A stretch of 64,000 bases of DNA, from NCBI GenBank assembly GCA_033782935.1, contig JAWQEG010000410.1, forward strand, positions 558,001 through 622,000, read 5' to 3'. Below the pieces are notes generated by a model. The model saw nothing but the letters and a program-made list of their open reading frames with translations, was not told the DNA's origin and made no database searches. This document shows positions 22,094 to 33,960 of the stretch, piece by piece. The position numbers and the translations under genes were made by a program. Origin of the DNA: Petrolisthes cinctipes. Taxonomy: Eukaryota > Arthropoda > Malacostraca > Decapoda > Porcellanidae. Position 1 is the stretch's first letter, and every line of letters starts with the position of its first letter.

Positions 22094-22095
22094 GT
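22013..22095 (-). mobile_element. (CAA)n-ended LINE tail fragment
   Basis: GGAGCTCTGGGGATGCTTGG + CCAGACACCTTGAGGAACTA then (CAA)n; relative of 19560 and 44318. Confidence 0.6.
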
Positions 22096-22218
22096 AAGTG
22101 CTTATGGAATTACATTGATATATTTGTTGTTGTTGGTTGTAATAGTTTGGTTGGAGGGAGTGAGTTGGTCCACATTTACTACCATACAATAACAGACTGT
22201 ATGTCAACTTTATATTAA

Positions 22219-22845
22219 GGTGACACACCTTTGGAGGGGTTTAGGGGGGTGCGGGAGTAGGGGACAGGCTTGGGGGGTGTTTTGGGGGGTGCAGGAATAG
22301 GGGACAAGCTTTCTACCCACCCAAAGCCTGTCCCCCTATTCCCACACACCCCCAAGCCTGTCCCCTACTCCAGCACCCCCCTAACCTCCACCCCCCAAGC
22401 CTGTCCCCTACTCCCGCACCCCCCAAGCCTGTCCCCCTATTCCCACACCCGCCAACCCCCTCCCCACCAAGCCTGTCCCCTACTTCCGCACCCCCCAAGC
22501 CTGTCCCCCTACTCCCGCACCCCCCAAGCCTGTCCCCCTACTCCCGCACCCCCCAAGCCTGTCCCCCTACTCCCGCACCCCCCAAGCCTGTCCCCCTACT
22601 CCCGCACCCCCCAAGCCTGTCCCCCTACTCCCGCACCCCCCAAGCCTGTCCCCCTACTCCCGCACCCCCCAAGCCTGTCCCCCTACTCCCGCACCCCCCA
22701 AGCCTGTCCCCCTACTCCCGCACCCCCCAAGCCTGTCCCCCTACTCCCGCACCCCCCAAGCCTGTCCCCCTACTCCCGCACCCCCCAAGCCTGTCCCCCT
22801 ACTCCCGCACCCCCCCCAAGCCTGTCCCCCTACTCCCACAACCCC
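22219..22845. mobile_element. TTAA-bounded G-rich fold-back element, copy 3
   Basis: TTAA at 22215-22218 and 22846-22849. The short G arm (22238-22310) ends in the shared loop (GCTTTCTACCC, opposite orientation to copy 1). It is followed by a long C arm with fourteen near-perfect 29-bp units (CCTGTCCCCCTACTCCCGCA...). The first about 20 bp inside the left TTAA differ from other copies. The regular array shows recent unit amplification on one arm. Confidence 0.85.
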
Positions 22846-23149
22846 TTAACACCAGCTCTGTACTATCCTATACAGTCATGGTCAATAGTCCTGCAACACC
22901 AATGAAAACAGCCTCAATAAATGGTGTGAAACTATAACTGTTGGTGTGTGTAATAATGAATGGTTGATAAGGTTCACTCTCATGGCTCACTTTCAGTCAC
23001 CCCCCAATGCAGCACTTTTGACCCTGACTATACCCAGCAAAAATTTCCCGTTGTAATGACATCACTACTGGGAAGGAGTTGGTTGACCTGATTACATTTC
23101 TCCCAGGTGGTGGCAGGCATACATACACTACTATCTTCATTCTTTCATT

Positions 23150-23155
<6 letters not shown>

Positions 23156-23195
<40 letters not shown>

Positions 23196-23200
23196 TTATT
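23156..23200. repeat. (TA)n then T-run
   Basis: About 30 bases of TA followed by ten T. Confidence 0.95.
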
Positions 23201-23390
23201 ATGCACATTGAGCAAAATATCGTTGGAATGTCAGGATTTGTGTAATTTAAGTAGAGAATATAACATTTCATCAGCCAAGCATGGGTATATTATTATTATT
23301 AAGACTAGTTCCAGAGTACTGTACTGAAACTGTAACTTCTTTACTGTACTGTTACATTACACCTATGATTTTACACATATAAATCCTTAA

Positions 23391-23543
23391 GGGGGGAGTT
23401 TTGTGTTGGTAAATCTGGAGCAACTGAATCCTCCAAACTATTCCAATCAACAGAACACTATTATTTTTACTCTTCTGTTCCTGTTTCCTGGCATACTTTG
23501 TAGGAATCAAGGCACTCCAACATTCCAAAAAAGAATTACCTCA
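23391..23543. mobile_element. TTAA-bounded hairpin MITE (family B), inverted orientation
   Basis: TTAA 23387-23390 and 23544-23547; TCTGGAGCAACTGAATCCTCC side first. Confidence 0.8.
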
Positions 23544-23927
23544 TTAATAATATAATTTCAAACTATAATTATGAAAGGTAGTGCAATTTGAATGTGTTTA
23601 TTCTTGTCTCATGGGACTAATTTTTTTGATGTACACTCTTACCAAAAGATATCCCCCCACTTTCACATGGAAACAACCTTTTTGAGTAAATGAGAATGCT
23701 CAGTGATGGTTTTTGTGCATAGAAACCATCATTATCAGTTTTCTTTTCTCCAGAAAGTAAAAAAGAAAGCAAAAAATATAAATTAATAACATACCCAGCC
23801 ATTGAAAAAACTGTGAATTAGCAGCCACCATGCCTGCTACTCTTTTCTCTGCTTCCACCTTTCTGTTACTGATGTGAGATTGTTGTTTGTCATGCTGCTA
23901 TGTGAATGTGATGACAAATAATTTTAA

Positions 23928-24146
23928 GGGGGTGAGGGAATATGGGGACAGGCTTGGGGGGAGTTTAGGGGGGTGCAGGAGTAGGAGACAGGCTTGGGGG
24001 GGGGTTTAAGGGGTACAGGAGTAGGGGAACAGGCTTGGGGGGGGGTGCGGGAATAGGGGACGGGCTTTCTACCCACCCCAAGCCTGTCCCCCTATTCCCG
24101 CACCCCCCAAACCCCCCCCAAGCCTGTCCCCTACTCCCGCACCCCC
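23928..24146. mobile_element. TTAA-bounded G-rich fold-back element, copy 4
   Basis: Left TTAA 23924-23927. Right flank reads TTCA (24147-24150), one substitution from TTAA. Central loop GCTTTCTACCCACCCC near 24063. Arms nearly equal (about 130 and 75 bp). Confidence 0.85.
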
Positions 24147-24819
24147 TTCATACTGTAATGTCATGCTCATTGGGTTGTTGGTATTCTTAGAGTACAGTGT
24201 AGATTATTACATGGACCTGAGAATAGTATATTATTAATATGAAAAGTATTTTTCTTTTCAAGTGACCATACAAAGGAACCAGTGTCATTATTATTGTGGT
24301 ACAGGATGTGTGTGTAAGAGAGAGAGAGAGAGTGTGTGTGTTTGTGGAGTACTGGATGTTATTTACCTTCCACTTGAATATGGTACAATTAAGGGAAGTG
24401 ATTGTGTTGATAATTGGAGGCTACATATTCCTTTACTCTCTGCTATAATGTACCACCAACACTGACCTAGTTTGTTATATGGCACAGTTTGGAGGATCTG
24501 TAGCCAAGAATTTTCCAACACTATCTTATTCCCTAAAGGGTTCACCACACTAGCACCTCTTTCTTTGTCTTCTCAGGACAGATTTGCTCAATATATCCCT
24601 GTGTGTGTACATAGATATCTGTCTGGGGCAATACTTGAACATTTTCCTACACCAAATTAATGTTAATATTGTCTATCTATCTATCTATAGTGTGTGTGTG
24701 TACATAGATATCTGTCTTGGACAATACCTGTTCATTTGCCTACACCAAATTATTAATGTTAATATTGTCATTACAGCCATTTGGTGAAGATGTGATGACA
24801 AGAGTTCCTCACCTGTAGT

Positions 24820-25020
24820 ACCCATGGTGTGTGTGTGTGTGTCTTGGTGATGGTTGGAGTGGGCTGTCATCCAGAAACCACCTGCTTCAGATCTCATGCT
24901 TTGACTCAGGTGGGCTGTGTGTGTGTGTATGTGTGTCATGGTGATGGTTTGGGTGTTGTCCTGAAACTGTCTGCTTTGAATCTTACACTTTGACTCAGGT
25001 GGTCTGGGTATTGTGGATTG
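24820..25020. repeat. About 105-bp tandem duplication
   Basis: Two units with GTGATGGTTGGAGTGGGCTG / GTGATGGTTTGGGTGTTGTC and a shared CTTTGACTCAGGTGG end. Confidence 0.8.
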
Positions 25021-25946
25021 CCAGTGTATAGTAATATTACAGGTTGTATTTTTCACTGGAATTTGCTGGAATCATTACCTAGAAAAGGTTAATTAATTTG
25101 TCATGTGTTTGTTTGTATTCTCATATGGTTAGGTTAATTATTTTATCTATGATATGGGACTAAATATGATGATATCATCATCATCATCATCTACATTTAA
25201 CGTACCAATTCCCTTACGGGGCTGGATGAGCCATGAGTTTCTCCCACTCCCTTCAGTCATACACATCATTTTCTACTTCAATATTTAGTGTTCACACAAC
25301 ACTTCCAGGTTTTCCTTGGCCTTCACACTGGTCTTCTCCCTGGTACTTATAGCTCAATAGATCTTCTCATTATATGGCCCTCCTCCCTTCTCTTGACATG
25401 ACCAAACCATCTCAGTGTAAACCTCCTTAACACATTTAACACATCTGTCACATCACATATTCTTAACACCTAGTCATTTAATGCCCTATCTTCCCATCTC
25501 ACATGTGACATATATCTCACCATTCTACAATAATTTTGCTTTATCTTTCTCTCAGCTTCTTTATTTACTGGCCACGTTTCCACACCATACATACAGTAAC
25601 ATTCATCTCACACAAGTCACCATACATACATACATACACCTTTGTCCTGCAACTCTGTAATTTCTCTCCACTTTTGTTGCCATGCAGCTGCTATTGTTGT
25701 TGTTGTCACTGCAGCCTTCACTACAGACTCACAACACAGTATATCCCCCATATAGGTAACAACAAAACTGATCGACAACAATGTGTAAACTTACTTCCTC
25801 CATCCCCCCCCCCCCAGCCTCTGCTTCTCTCCCACCTCTGTCACATTCTGGACACTTGTAGTTTTCTCCTGCCTGATTCACATTCCTCAACCCACAACAC
25901 CTCAAGTAAAACCAATAGTTACAACCACTATAAAATATGGAGTTAA

Positions 25947-26154
25947 GGGGGTGCGGGGGTAGGGGGACAGTCTTGGGGGGTGCGGGAATAGGGGAACAGG
26001 CTTGGGATGGGTAGAAAGCCTGCCCCCTATTCCCTCACCCCCCTAAACCCCCCCCCAAGCCTGTCCCCCCTACTCCCGCACCCCCCAAGCCTGTCCCCTA
26101 CTCCTGCACCCCCCTAAACCACCCCCAAGCCTGTCCCCCTATTCCTGCACCCCC
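25947..26154. mobile_element. TTAA-bounded G-rich fold-back element, copy 5
   Basis: TTAA 25943-25946 and 26155-26158; loop TAGAAAGCC near 26010. Inserted within the LINE that spans 25178-27870. Confidence 0.92.
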
Positions 26155-26687
26155 TTAACACCCATCATCACCACTCTGTCACAATAGCTATACATAGAAA
26201 CCTTCCCCTGTGTTGTCTCTCCATAGGTTCCTTTCCTATAACCAACACTTGGGTCTTCTCTTCATATTTATCTTCAAGCCTCTCCTTTCCATTCCACTTT
26301 TACCATCTGTTGAACCTATCAACCATTTCTTCTTCTTCACTCCTTGTCATTATCACCAGATCATCAGTATTATATCAACTCACCACAACCCTCCCTTCTC
26401 TCTCTTCCCTTGTCACTTCTTCCATTACCACAATAAAGAACAAAGGACTCAGGGCTGATCCTTCATGAACTCCCACCTTTATCTCAAACTCATCTGATAT
26501 TCCTACTCCAGTCTTAACTCTTGATCTGGTGTTCACATACAAAGCCATCACCAAATTTATCAGCCTCTCTGGAACTTTTTGTCTCCTTAAAGCTCATCTG
26601 ATTGCCACTCTTGGAACTCTATCAAATGCCTTCTCCAGATCTACAAAAAACATTATACAACATTTTCTTCTCTGCATACTTCTCCTG

Positions 26688-27072
26688 TTGTTGTTGTTGA
26701 TGTTCTCCCGGGGCAGAATGGCCTCCTGCCCCACAAACCCCTGGTACACTCTGGTCGCAGTGAAAAAACAAATTAAAATAAAGGAGGGGCTGGCCCTATA
26801 TGCCTGGGCTACCGAAGCACATCCCAAGGAAATGGGACCAGAGCTTACTGGACCAGGGAGTCTGGGGGCCTCCGACCGCCAGGGAGATTGGGGGGAAGGC
26901 TTTGATCCCACAGCCAGTGCTGTGGGCCCAAGTCCACGTTACCACAAGAGCTACAAGTGGGGCCGTACCTTCCATGAGACCAGCCCTGAAGGGACCATAA
27001 GGGGCAGGGAGTTTACACTGCTGCATGCAAAGGGAAATGCACCCCCGTGTGCTGGCGGCCCACACAGCAGTG

Positions 27073-27104
<32 letters not shown>

Positions 27105-27259
27105 GTCCGGTTGCAGTACACCTCACATGGATTTTTAATCCATGTGGGCAGATCTCGTCAAATCCACTAGAAAGTGACCAGATCCTACAACAATCTTTAT
27201 TCTAGCCCTGTGGGGGATAACTAATATTCACAGAGAATAAAGTCAGCCCCACTGGGCCC
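26688..27259 (+). mobile_element. GTT-headed retroposon with an 11-bp target duplication
   Basis: An insertion in the LINE's polymerase region, flanked by TACTTCTCCTG at 26677-26687 and 27260-27270. Starts (GTT)n, then CTCCCGGGGCAGAATGGCCTCC; contains a 30-nt A run at 27072-27101 followed by about 160 bp. The target duplication points to retroposition. One frame is open for most of its length (ASCPTNPWYTLVAV..) but I recognise no protein family. It could be a non-autonomous LINE derivative or processed sequence. A related truncated copy lies at 19076. Confidence 0.75.
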
Positions 27260-28010
27260 TACTTCTCCTGTATATTGCCTCATTATAAATATTGCATCTA
27301 TCGTTGACTTTCCCTTTTGAAAACCAAACTGGCACTCATCAATCCTAACTAACTTCCTCAATCTGTACTCCAGTACCTTCTCCCATAGCTTCATTCCATG
27401 TTCCAGTAGCCTCACTCCCCTGTATTTTCAGCAATACAAAGCATCTCCTTTCCCTTTATAAATAGAGATTGTAAAACTCTCACCCCATTCCTCTGGCATC
27501 TCCTCCTCTTCCTGTACTTGTTTGAACACTTTTGTCACCCCTCTGATCCCAATGTGACCAGATGCCTTCATTATATGGACTGTCAATCCTGATGGTCCTG
27601 GCGCCTTCCCTAGTTTCATCTTATCCATTACACGTTTGACCTTCTCTTCAGTAACCTCCTCCACTGGCCCTTCTACTTTGTCTACATCATCTATTTCATA
27701 AGGGTTTTCCTCATTTAGCAGTTCCTGAAAATACTTCCTCCATCTCTCCTTCACCACTTGCTCCTCCCTCAAAATGCTTGTGTTTTCATCTTTAACACAT
27801 CTGGCTCCAACAAACACATCCTTTCTTTCCTTCCTCATTTGCTTTGTTACTTCGAACATTTTCTTTCTATACCTTCTGTACTATCAATATTCCTATTCCA
27901 TTCTTGCCAAGCTTTTTCTTTTACTTCTGCTACCACCACTGCCCTCTTAGACTATCTTCACTTCTCCCTAGAGAAGTATCTTTACACCTAATTTTAACTC
28001 ATTAATATAA

Positions 28011-28676
28011 GGGGGTGTGGCAATAGGGAGGACAGGGTTTGGGGGGTGCGGGAGTAGGGGAACAGGCTTGGGGGGGGGGGGGGGTTAGGGGGCTGCGGGA
28101 ATATGGGACAGGCTTTCTACCCACCCCAAGCCTGTCCCCCTATTTCAGCACCTCCCCCCCCAAGCCTGTCCCCCTACTCCCGCACCCCCCCCCAGTCCCC
28201 CCAAGCCGGTCCCCCTATTCCTGCACCCCCCTCTCCCTAGTCCCCCCCCAAGACTGTCCCCCTATTCCCGCACCCCCCGCACCAGTCCCCCCCCAAGCCT
28301 GTCCCCTTACTCCCGCACCCCCCAAGCCTGTCCCCTTACTCCCGCACCCCCCAAGCCTGTCCCCTATTCCCCCCCCAAGCCTGTCCCCTATTCCCCCCCC
28401 AAGCCTGTCCCCTATTCCCCCCCCCCAAGCCTGTCCCCTATTCCCCCCCCCAAGCCTGTCCCCCTATTCCCGCACCCCCCCTAGTCCCCCCCAAGCCTGT
28501 CCCCCTATTCCCGCAACCCCCCCTCCCCCTAGTCCCCCCCAAGCCTGTTCCCCTATTCCCGCACCCCCCCTCCCAAGCCTGTCCTCCTATTCCTGCACCC
28601 TCCCAAGCCTGTCCCCCTATTCCCGCACCCCCCCCGTCCCCCCCCCCCCAAGCCTGTCCCCTTCTCCTGCACCCCC
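28011..28676. mobile_element. TTAA-bounded G-rich fold-back element, copy 6
   Basis: Left flank ATAA (28007-28010, one change from TTAA), right TTAA 28677-28680. Short G arm, loop GCTTTCTACCCACCCC near 28110, long irregular C arm with unit deletions (for example CCCAAGCCTGTCCCCTATTC repeats at 28350-28450). Confidence 0.85.
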
Positions 28677-28797
28677 TTAATCACACAAACATTATTATTA
28701 TACATACATTTCTTTACATATATTATTATGATAGTTAATATAACAAAGTAAGGTTCATATCCTTCTTGTGACCATCTCAGTCACCTCACACAGTGTA

Positions 28798-28871
28798 CAG
28801 CCACAATCAAATATCCACCAACACTTTCCTTCCATCGTAGTAAATATCTTGTTAATAAAGAACAACACATT
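28798..28871. mobile_element. Family A MITE, left end only
   Basis: TACAGCCACAATCAAATATC to AATAAAGAACAACAC; the rest is lost. Confidence 0.8.
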
Positions 28872-31110
28872 GTACCAGTCCTGATTTTGTCTCTTCGAAG
28901 AATCTGGTACAGTACCTTGTTCCGGAGTTGTTGTAGTTGGTTGTGGTAGCTAGCTCGGTGGCATGGTGGTGTTCAGTCAAGGTTGGAAATAAACTTTAGT
29001 AAGTAAAATTAAGACTTATTTTATTTATTAATTCTAAGGGAGTTTTGTGCCCTGTCTTGTCTTGTTTTAATGGAGTACAGAGAAGATGTCTTTTGACTGT
29101 TTCGATCTTGAGTCCCTAACTAAAGCTATCTTGGTCAGTTTATATTCATTCTGTACTTGGAGATGCCAGTAATGTCTAGATACATTATTACCTGTTTGAA
29201 AAAAAGGGAAGGTCTAGTTAAGCTCCACCCCTTTCTCTTCTCTCTCCCTCTCTTACTTTCTCTGTCTCTCTCCCTCTCTTACTCTCTTTTGTGAGTGAAG
29301 GTACAAACATCATTTGTGACCTGAGAGCACTGGGTTTGGAGAGATGAAAATAAGATAGGGAAAGTTAATGGTCTTGTAAAAGCGTGATTTTTGTCCCCTT
29401 ACTTTACTCTTAGATATTACTATTTTACTCTACTTTTGGAGGGAAACAAAAACCCACTGCCTTCAACAAAACAAAAAGCCACCAGTGCATGCTACTACTC
29501 TATCCTATATCTGGATCAACCCGGTCTGGGAAAAAAAAGAACAAGAGACTGATGAGGAACCGGACAAGTCCAGTCCCTTCTCAGTACGAGGTATACGCTG
29601 CCACCACCAGACCAAAGTTGATCAGAGGAACCAAGTGAGCACACACCGGAAGGGTAGCGTAGCGTTAGCTTATTTAGGCACGTGAGTAAGCAACCCAGAC
29701 TACAGTTCTAATGGGGGTACGATCAGTTATATGAATTAGGAATCTATTATTTTCTAATAAGGAACACAGTCTATTTGTTATTTCGGTGACGAAAATACTC
29801 AGACAATGTAAAAACTCGTTTATTGTATCAACCTATTTGGTACGAGTACTACATAATCACAATAATAATAATTTCTGTTCCCCCCCCCCCTCCCTTGCTA
29901 ATATTACCTACTCCCCGTTCTGTCACCTAGGACAGGAATAATTCCGTGTCTCGCCAGTTGACAGAGCTAAGTACATATAAACAAAATATTACAACAAGGC
30001 CTAAACATAGTTAATACAATAAAAAAAAAAACACATCCTAATCTCAACACTATAATAATGAAATAATATAATTGCCAGCAAATGTTCTTAATTTTCTTTG
30101 GTACCACGTGGTTCACTTTACACCAAGGGAGAATGCTATTTAATGGCTGTCACCCAGCAGAGACGAGACCAGAATGAGCTTGAGAAAAAACAATATACTT
30201 TACTTACTATGTCTGAATGTGAACACACAAAATTCTTTAGTTAGTTATATCCCATCACGGGACTAATAGATTCACCATACTATATTCACAATACAATATT
30301 TATGATGAGAGCGAGTTTAGCTCCTACCTGTCACCCAGCAGAGACGAGACCAGAATGAGGTAGAAACAACGCAGGGTACTGCCTCGTCATCTCACCCACT
30401 CTCACTCTCTTAAGCAAAGTAGTGACCACTCTCATCTCAATTTCTGACAAATTCATCAGTTCCACCCTTACTGGTGTATATAGTTACACAACATTATTTA
30501 TACATATTAGTGACCTCAAATGCATTGCTTTCTCCCTCGTTTAATGCTTTATATTACTGTAATTCACATATTCACGGCATGTATTGTTCCGCCAACAAGA
30601 AAATGTACTGTCCCGACTTTAGTCCCTAACTAATCGAATTAATTTTCTAAGTAAGTTACAATTAAATGCCAGTAACAGTATAGGAATGTTAGCTTCGTAA
30701 TTATACATTATAATTATAAATGCAGGTTATTCCCTGTCTCCAATAAATTATTTTACATTCATTTCTTAAATCACCACGTATTTCTCTATCCCTATCAATC
30801 TACCTAAGTTTCAATTATTCCTCTCTTTAACCTATTTACATAACTATAATCCTTAATTCTATTTTCCTCATATTAACATTTCGGGTTGAAGAAGCCCACC
30901 ACCGAGATTATTCGTTAGTGACAATCTCCGCCTGGCTACTCCCTACAATTTTACACTTATTTCGTGTTGAAGAAGCCCACCACCGAGATTATTCGTCAGT
31001 GATAATCTCAGCCTGGCTACTCCCTACTATCCTACACTAAAACCCTATTCTAATACATATACATATATTATACCCGTAAATATCCTAAATAACAATACAT
31101 ATAAAATAGG
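28872..31110. other. Unclassified region, possibly an old LTR-element remnant
   Basis: No gene identified. A 66-codon frame (29485-29685) has no recognised family. A direct repeat TGTCACCCAGCAGAGACGAG (+ACCAGAATGAG) occurs at 30149 and 30329. A 70-bp tandem pair (GTTGAAGAAGCCCACCACCG...CTGGCTACTCCCTAC) occupies 30894-31028. Composition differs from the surrounding satellites. Retroelement origin is a guess. Confidence 0.3.
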
Positions 31111-31348
31111 GGTGTTACAGTCTGAGGGGGATGCAAGTAGGTAAATTAATGGTGTTTTGGTATAAAAATAGATGAGAGAGTGTATGTTCTGTATGTGTGT
31201 GTGTGTGTGTGTGTGTGTTTGTGTGTTTGACCAACTTGGGTGGTATGGCCAGGTGTCTATGTTCTGCAGCTACCTGGATTTGACCTGCTGTCTGGTAAAC
31301 AGATTGTGAGGTATTTTTAGTTGACCCTTTTCTTCTACCTGCTCTTAA

Positions 31349-31782
31349 CCCTTAAATGCATATTGACCAAATATCACGTCACCGCGAATTTAGGCCTTGA
31401 AGCCGATTGACGTAATATAAAGCCGGTAGAAAAAAAACTGCTTGGGCTATATCTAGCCACTTCATTGGTAACACTGGTTAGGTTGGGCCTTCAGTGAGTG
31501 GTGTGAGAGGGAAATGGTTCACTTGTCATATATACGCAATGAAAATACGCTCGCTCACGTTTTCTAATTTTTAGGGGGGTTTTAGGGGTAACTACTTTAT
31601 TACTCATCGCGCTGCTGTACGCAAACCAGTAGACCTAGGAAACTTTAGTTTACAGATTCTGGTGTGTAAAATCAAGCTCTACAAATCTGAATAACAATAT
31701 TTACCTAAACGAAACTTTAAAAATCACCCTGTTTTTGCGGTTCACGCTCCAGTAGCGTTAGGGGGATTGCGGTTCTTAGGGG
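31349..31782. mobile_element. piggyBac-like MITE
   Basis: TTAA at 31345-31348 and 31783-31786. Both ends read inward as CCCTTAAATGC / CCCCTAAGAACC, i.e. the CCYTAR-type terminus of piggyBac elements. 434 bp without coding capacity. Confidence 0.65.
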
Positions 31783-31797
31783 TTAATGGCTTTTACG

Positions 31798-32114
31798 GTG
31801 TACAACGTGTATAATTTTGCACCACCTAATAATAATAATAATAATAATAATAATCATCTTGTTAATAAAGAATAACACGTGTATAATTTTGCACCACCTC
31901 ATAATAATAATAATAATAATATCCACCCACACTTTCCTTCCATCGTAGTAAATATCTTGGTAATAAAGAACAACACGTGTATGATTTTGCACCACCTCAT
32001 AATAATAATTGAGGGGGTTGAATTGACGTAAGGTGTTGTATTTATATTTGATATGATACTGATTTATTTGTACGATAGAAGGAAAGTGTCGGTGGATATT
32101 TGACTGTGGCTGTA
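31798..32114. mobile_element. Family A MITE, rearranged
   Basis: Three copies of AACACGTGTATAATTTTGCA (and variant) separated by (AAT)n; right end ...TGACTGTGGCTGTA intact, left end missing. Confidence 0.8.
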
Positions 32115-32204
32115 ACAACACTACCCATCCACAACTTACTATTTACAAACTATCTACACTCTGAGTGACAATACTTTTTTAAGGAATTGTACAACAGTAC
32201 AGTC

Positions 32205-32266
32205 TACAGTATTTATTTTCAAGTGTCATAAATAATTATTTATGACACTTGAAAATAAATACTGTA
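32205..32266. repeat. Perfect 62-bp palindrome bounded by TA
   Basis: TACAGTATTTATTTTCAAGT continues to the centre AATT and reverses without a single mismatch to ...AATACTGTA. This is the smallest hairpin-type element in the window, probably a minimal MITE. Confidence 0.95.
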
Positions 32267-32721
32267 CACTGTTAGGAAGAATAAATGTCATTATATTGTG
32301 TGTGTATAACTTTACAGAATATAGTAGGTGATAGAGTGTTGAGAATTTATTATTAACAAAAGAAAACAATTGATTGAAATGGAAATATATAACACTTATA
32401 TTTATTTTGGTTGTATTAATAGCAGGTTGTGTAGTGAAGTTGTTATGAAGAGTTGATTGAATTTGAATATACTGTATAACACTTATATGTACTTTGGTTG
32501 TATTACAGGTTGTGTTGTGAAGTTATCAAGACATACATTAGCATCTCATCATTGACTGACTCACATCACTCTGGCCACCAATAACATCCATGGTGAGTTG
32601 ATATATTTTTTGAGGACATCATCACATTATAACACTTTCATACCTGGCCATATTTTATTTATTCACTCATTTATTCATAGAAGTAATTCATTTATTTATT
32701 TATTCCTTCATTCATTGGGTG

Positions 32722-32868
32722 GTATTCAAGAACATTGATGGTGTTGGTACTGGTACAATGACTGTGTTGTTGTCTATGGAGTCATGGTACCAGTACTACA
32801 CTATGGTACCAGTACCACACCATGGTACCAGTACCACACCATGGTATACACCACCAATGTTCTTGAAT
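32722..32868. mobile_element. Palindromic MITE (GGGT ends)
   Basis: GGGTGGTATTCAAGAACATT and the inverted ...AATGTTCTTGAATATAACCC, flanked by ATT on each side; interior GGTACCAGTACCACACCAT repeats. Confidence 0.8.
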
Positions 32869-32889
32869 ATAACCCATTCATTTATTTAA

Positions 32890-33069
32890 GGGGTTGCGAG
32901 AATAGGGGACAGGCTTGGGGAGGGGAGTTTAGGGAGGTTTGGGGGGTGCGGGAGTAGGGGGACAGGCTTTGGGGGGGTGCAGGAATAGGGGGACAGGCTC
33001 TCTACCCACCCCAAGCCTGTCCCCCTATTCACCCCCCCCCCCAAGCCTGTCCCCTACTCCTGCACCCCC
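32890..33069. mobile_element. TTAA-bounded G-rich fold-back element, copy 7
   Basis: TTAA 32886-32889 and 33070-33073; loop TCTCTACCCACCCC near 33000. Its right TTAA is also the left TTAA of the piggyBac-like element that follows. Confidence 0.9.
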
Positions 33070-33073
33070 TTAA

Positions 33074-33429
33074 CCCTCAAAGACATTCGCACCCCCTGTC
33101 AGGATATGGAAGTGGCTTAACATGTTGTGGCTTGACTACTTTTGAAGATGCCACCCAGGCACCCCAGCTATGTGCAGTCTTTGGCTAGGCCTGGCTATGG
33201 AAGGGTGTATGCGCCAGCTCGCTCTCCCATGGTGGGAGATAAATTGCGAAAGGAGTCCATCAGACTCACATATGCTGTAAAGGTATAACTAATTATTTCC
33301 ATTATTTTTAAATGGGTAAATTAGGCTAACACATGCAATACACAGCTATGGGACCTGAGAAGCACCATACGAAATTTCAGAGCTTAATTCCTATTAGTGG
33401 CCTAGTAATGATTTTTTGTCAAGAAATTG

Positions 33430-33466
<37 letters not shown>

Positions 33467-33674
33467 CTTTAGTCCCCCATTAAGAATATATATTTTTGCA
33501 TAATTACTTAAGTAAGTGATTGATACAAAAGTAGAGGAGTTAATCTTTCTTTTCATGGTCTGAAAAGCAATTAAAATTGATTACAACTTTGTGTTGTGAT
33601 TTTTCTTAATAGGAGTCTGTCACACTCAACATATGCTATTCTAGGTGTGTCCAATAATGTATGCCTTTTAAGGG
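33074..33674. mobile_element. piggyBac-like MITE
   Basis: TTAA 33070-33073 and 33675-33678 with inward ends CCCTCAAAGACATTC / CCCTTAAAAGGCATAC. Interior has a 30-nt T run (33431-33461) and no transposase. Confidence 0.65.
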
Positions 33675-33724
33675 TTAAGTACAGTAATTTACTCATATTT
33701 GGATTAATATGGTCCACTGGTTAA

Positions 33725-33926
33725 GGGACACATTTTATGGTTGGTGAAAAGGAATGTTTGTGAATCCTCCAAATTATTCCAAGCAACAGAACACCATTAT
33801 TTTTGCTCTTCTGGTCCTGTTTTCTGGCATACCTTGGAGGAATCAAGGCACTCCAATGTAACAAAAGTTAATTAACCCCTTAAGGACAAATTATATTGTT
33901 GGTGAAAAGGAAGGTTTATAATTCCT

Positions 33927-33960
<34 letters not shown>

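Larger units (their letters stand above)
25178..27870 (-). pseudogene. Non-LTR retrotransposon (LINE), interrupted by two insertions
   Basis: Minus-strand remnant of a reverse-transcriptase element. In order: RERKDVFVGARCVKDE (27859 down), KLGKAPGPSGLTVHIMKASG, MPEEWGESF..YKGKG, RIDECQFGFQKGKSTIDAIF, VDLEKAFDRVPR (polymerase motif A region), GVHEGSALSPLFF (motif B), TDDLV (the catalytic YADD box, decayed), and an LRWFGHVK-type C-terminal block near 25380-25420. It ends in (GATGAT)n at 25178. Frameshifts and stops are many. The fold-back element (25947-26154) and the GTT-headed retroposon (26688-27259) are inserted in it. Confidence 0.8.

Noticed and set aside
22270..22905. Proline-rich frame and similar ones at 1753-2142 and 28039-28680
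   Set aside because: They read through the C-rich arms of the fold-back elements; unit length and frame vary between copies.
28920..29700. Retroviral-type LTR and primer-binding site
   Set aside because: No matching second LTR, no gag/pol frame and no clear primer-binding site; left as unclassified.
32514..32592. Plus-strand exon after TTGTATTACAG ending at CCATG|GTGAGT
   Set aside because: Only a 23-codon frame to a stop; the region is a local tandem duplication (also at 32425). Insufficient support.
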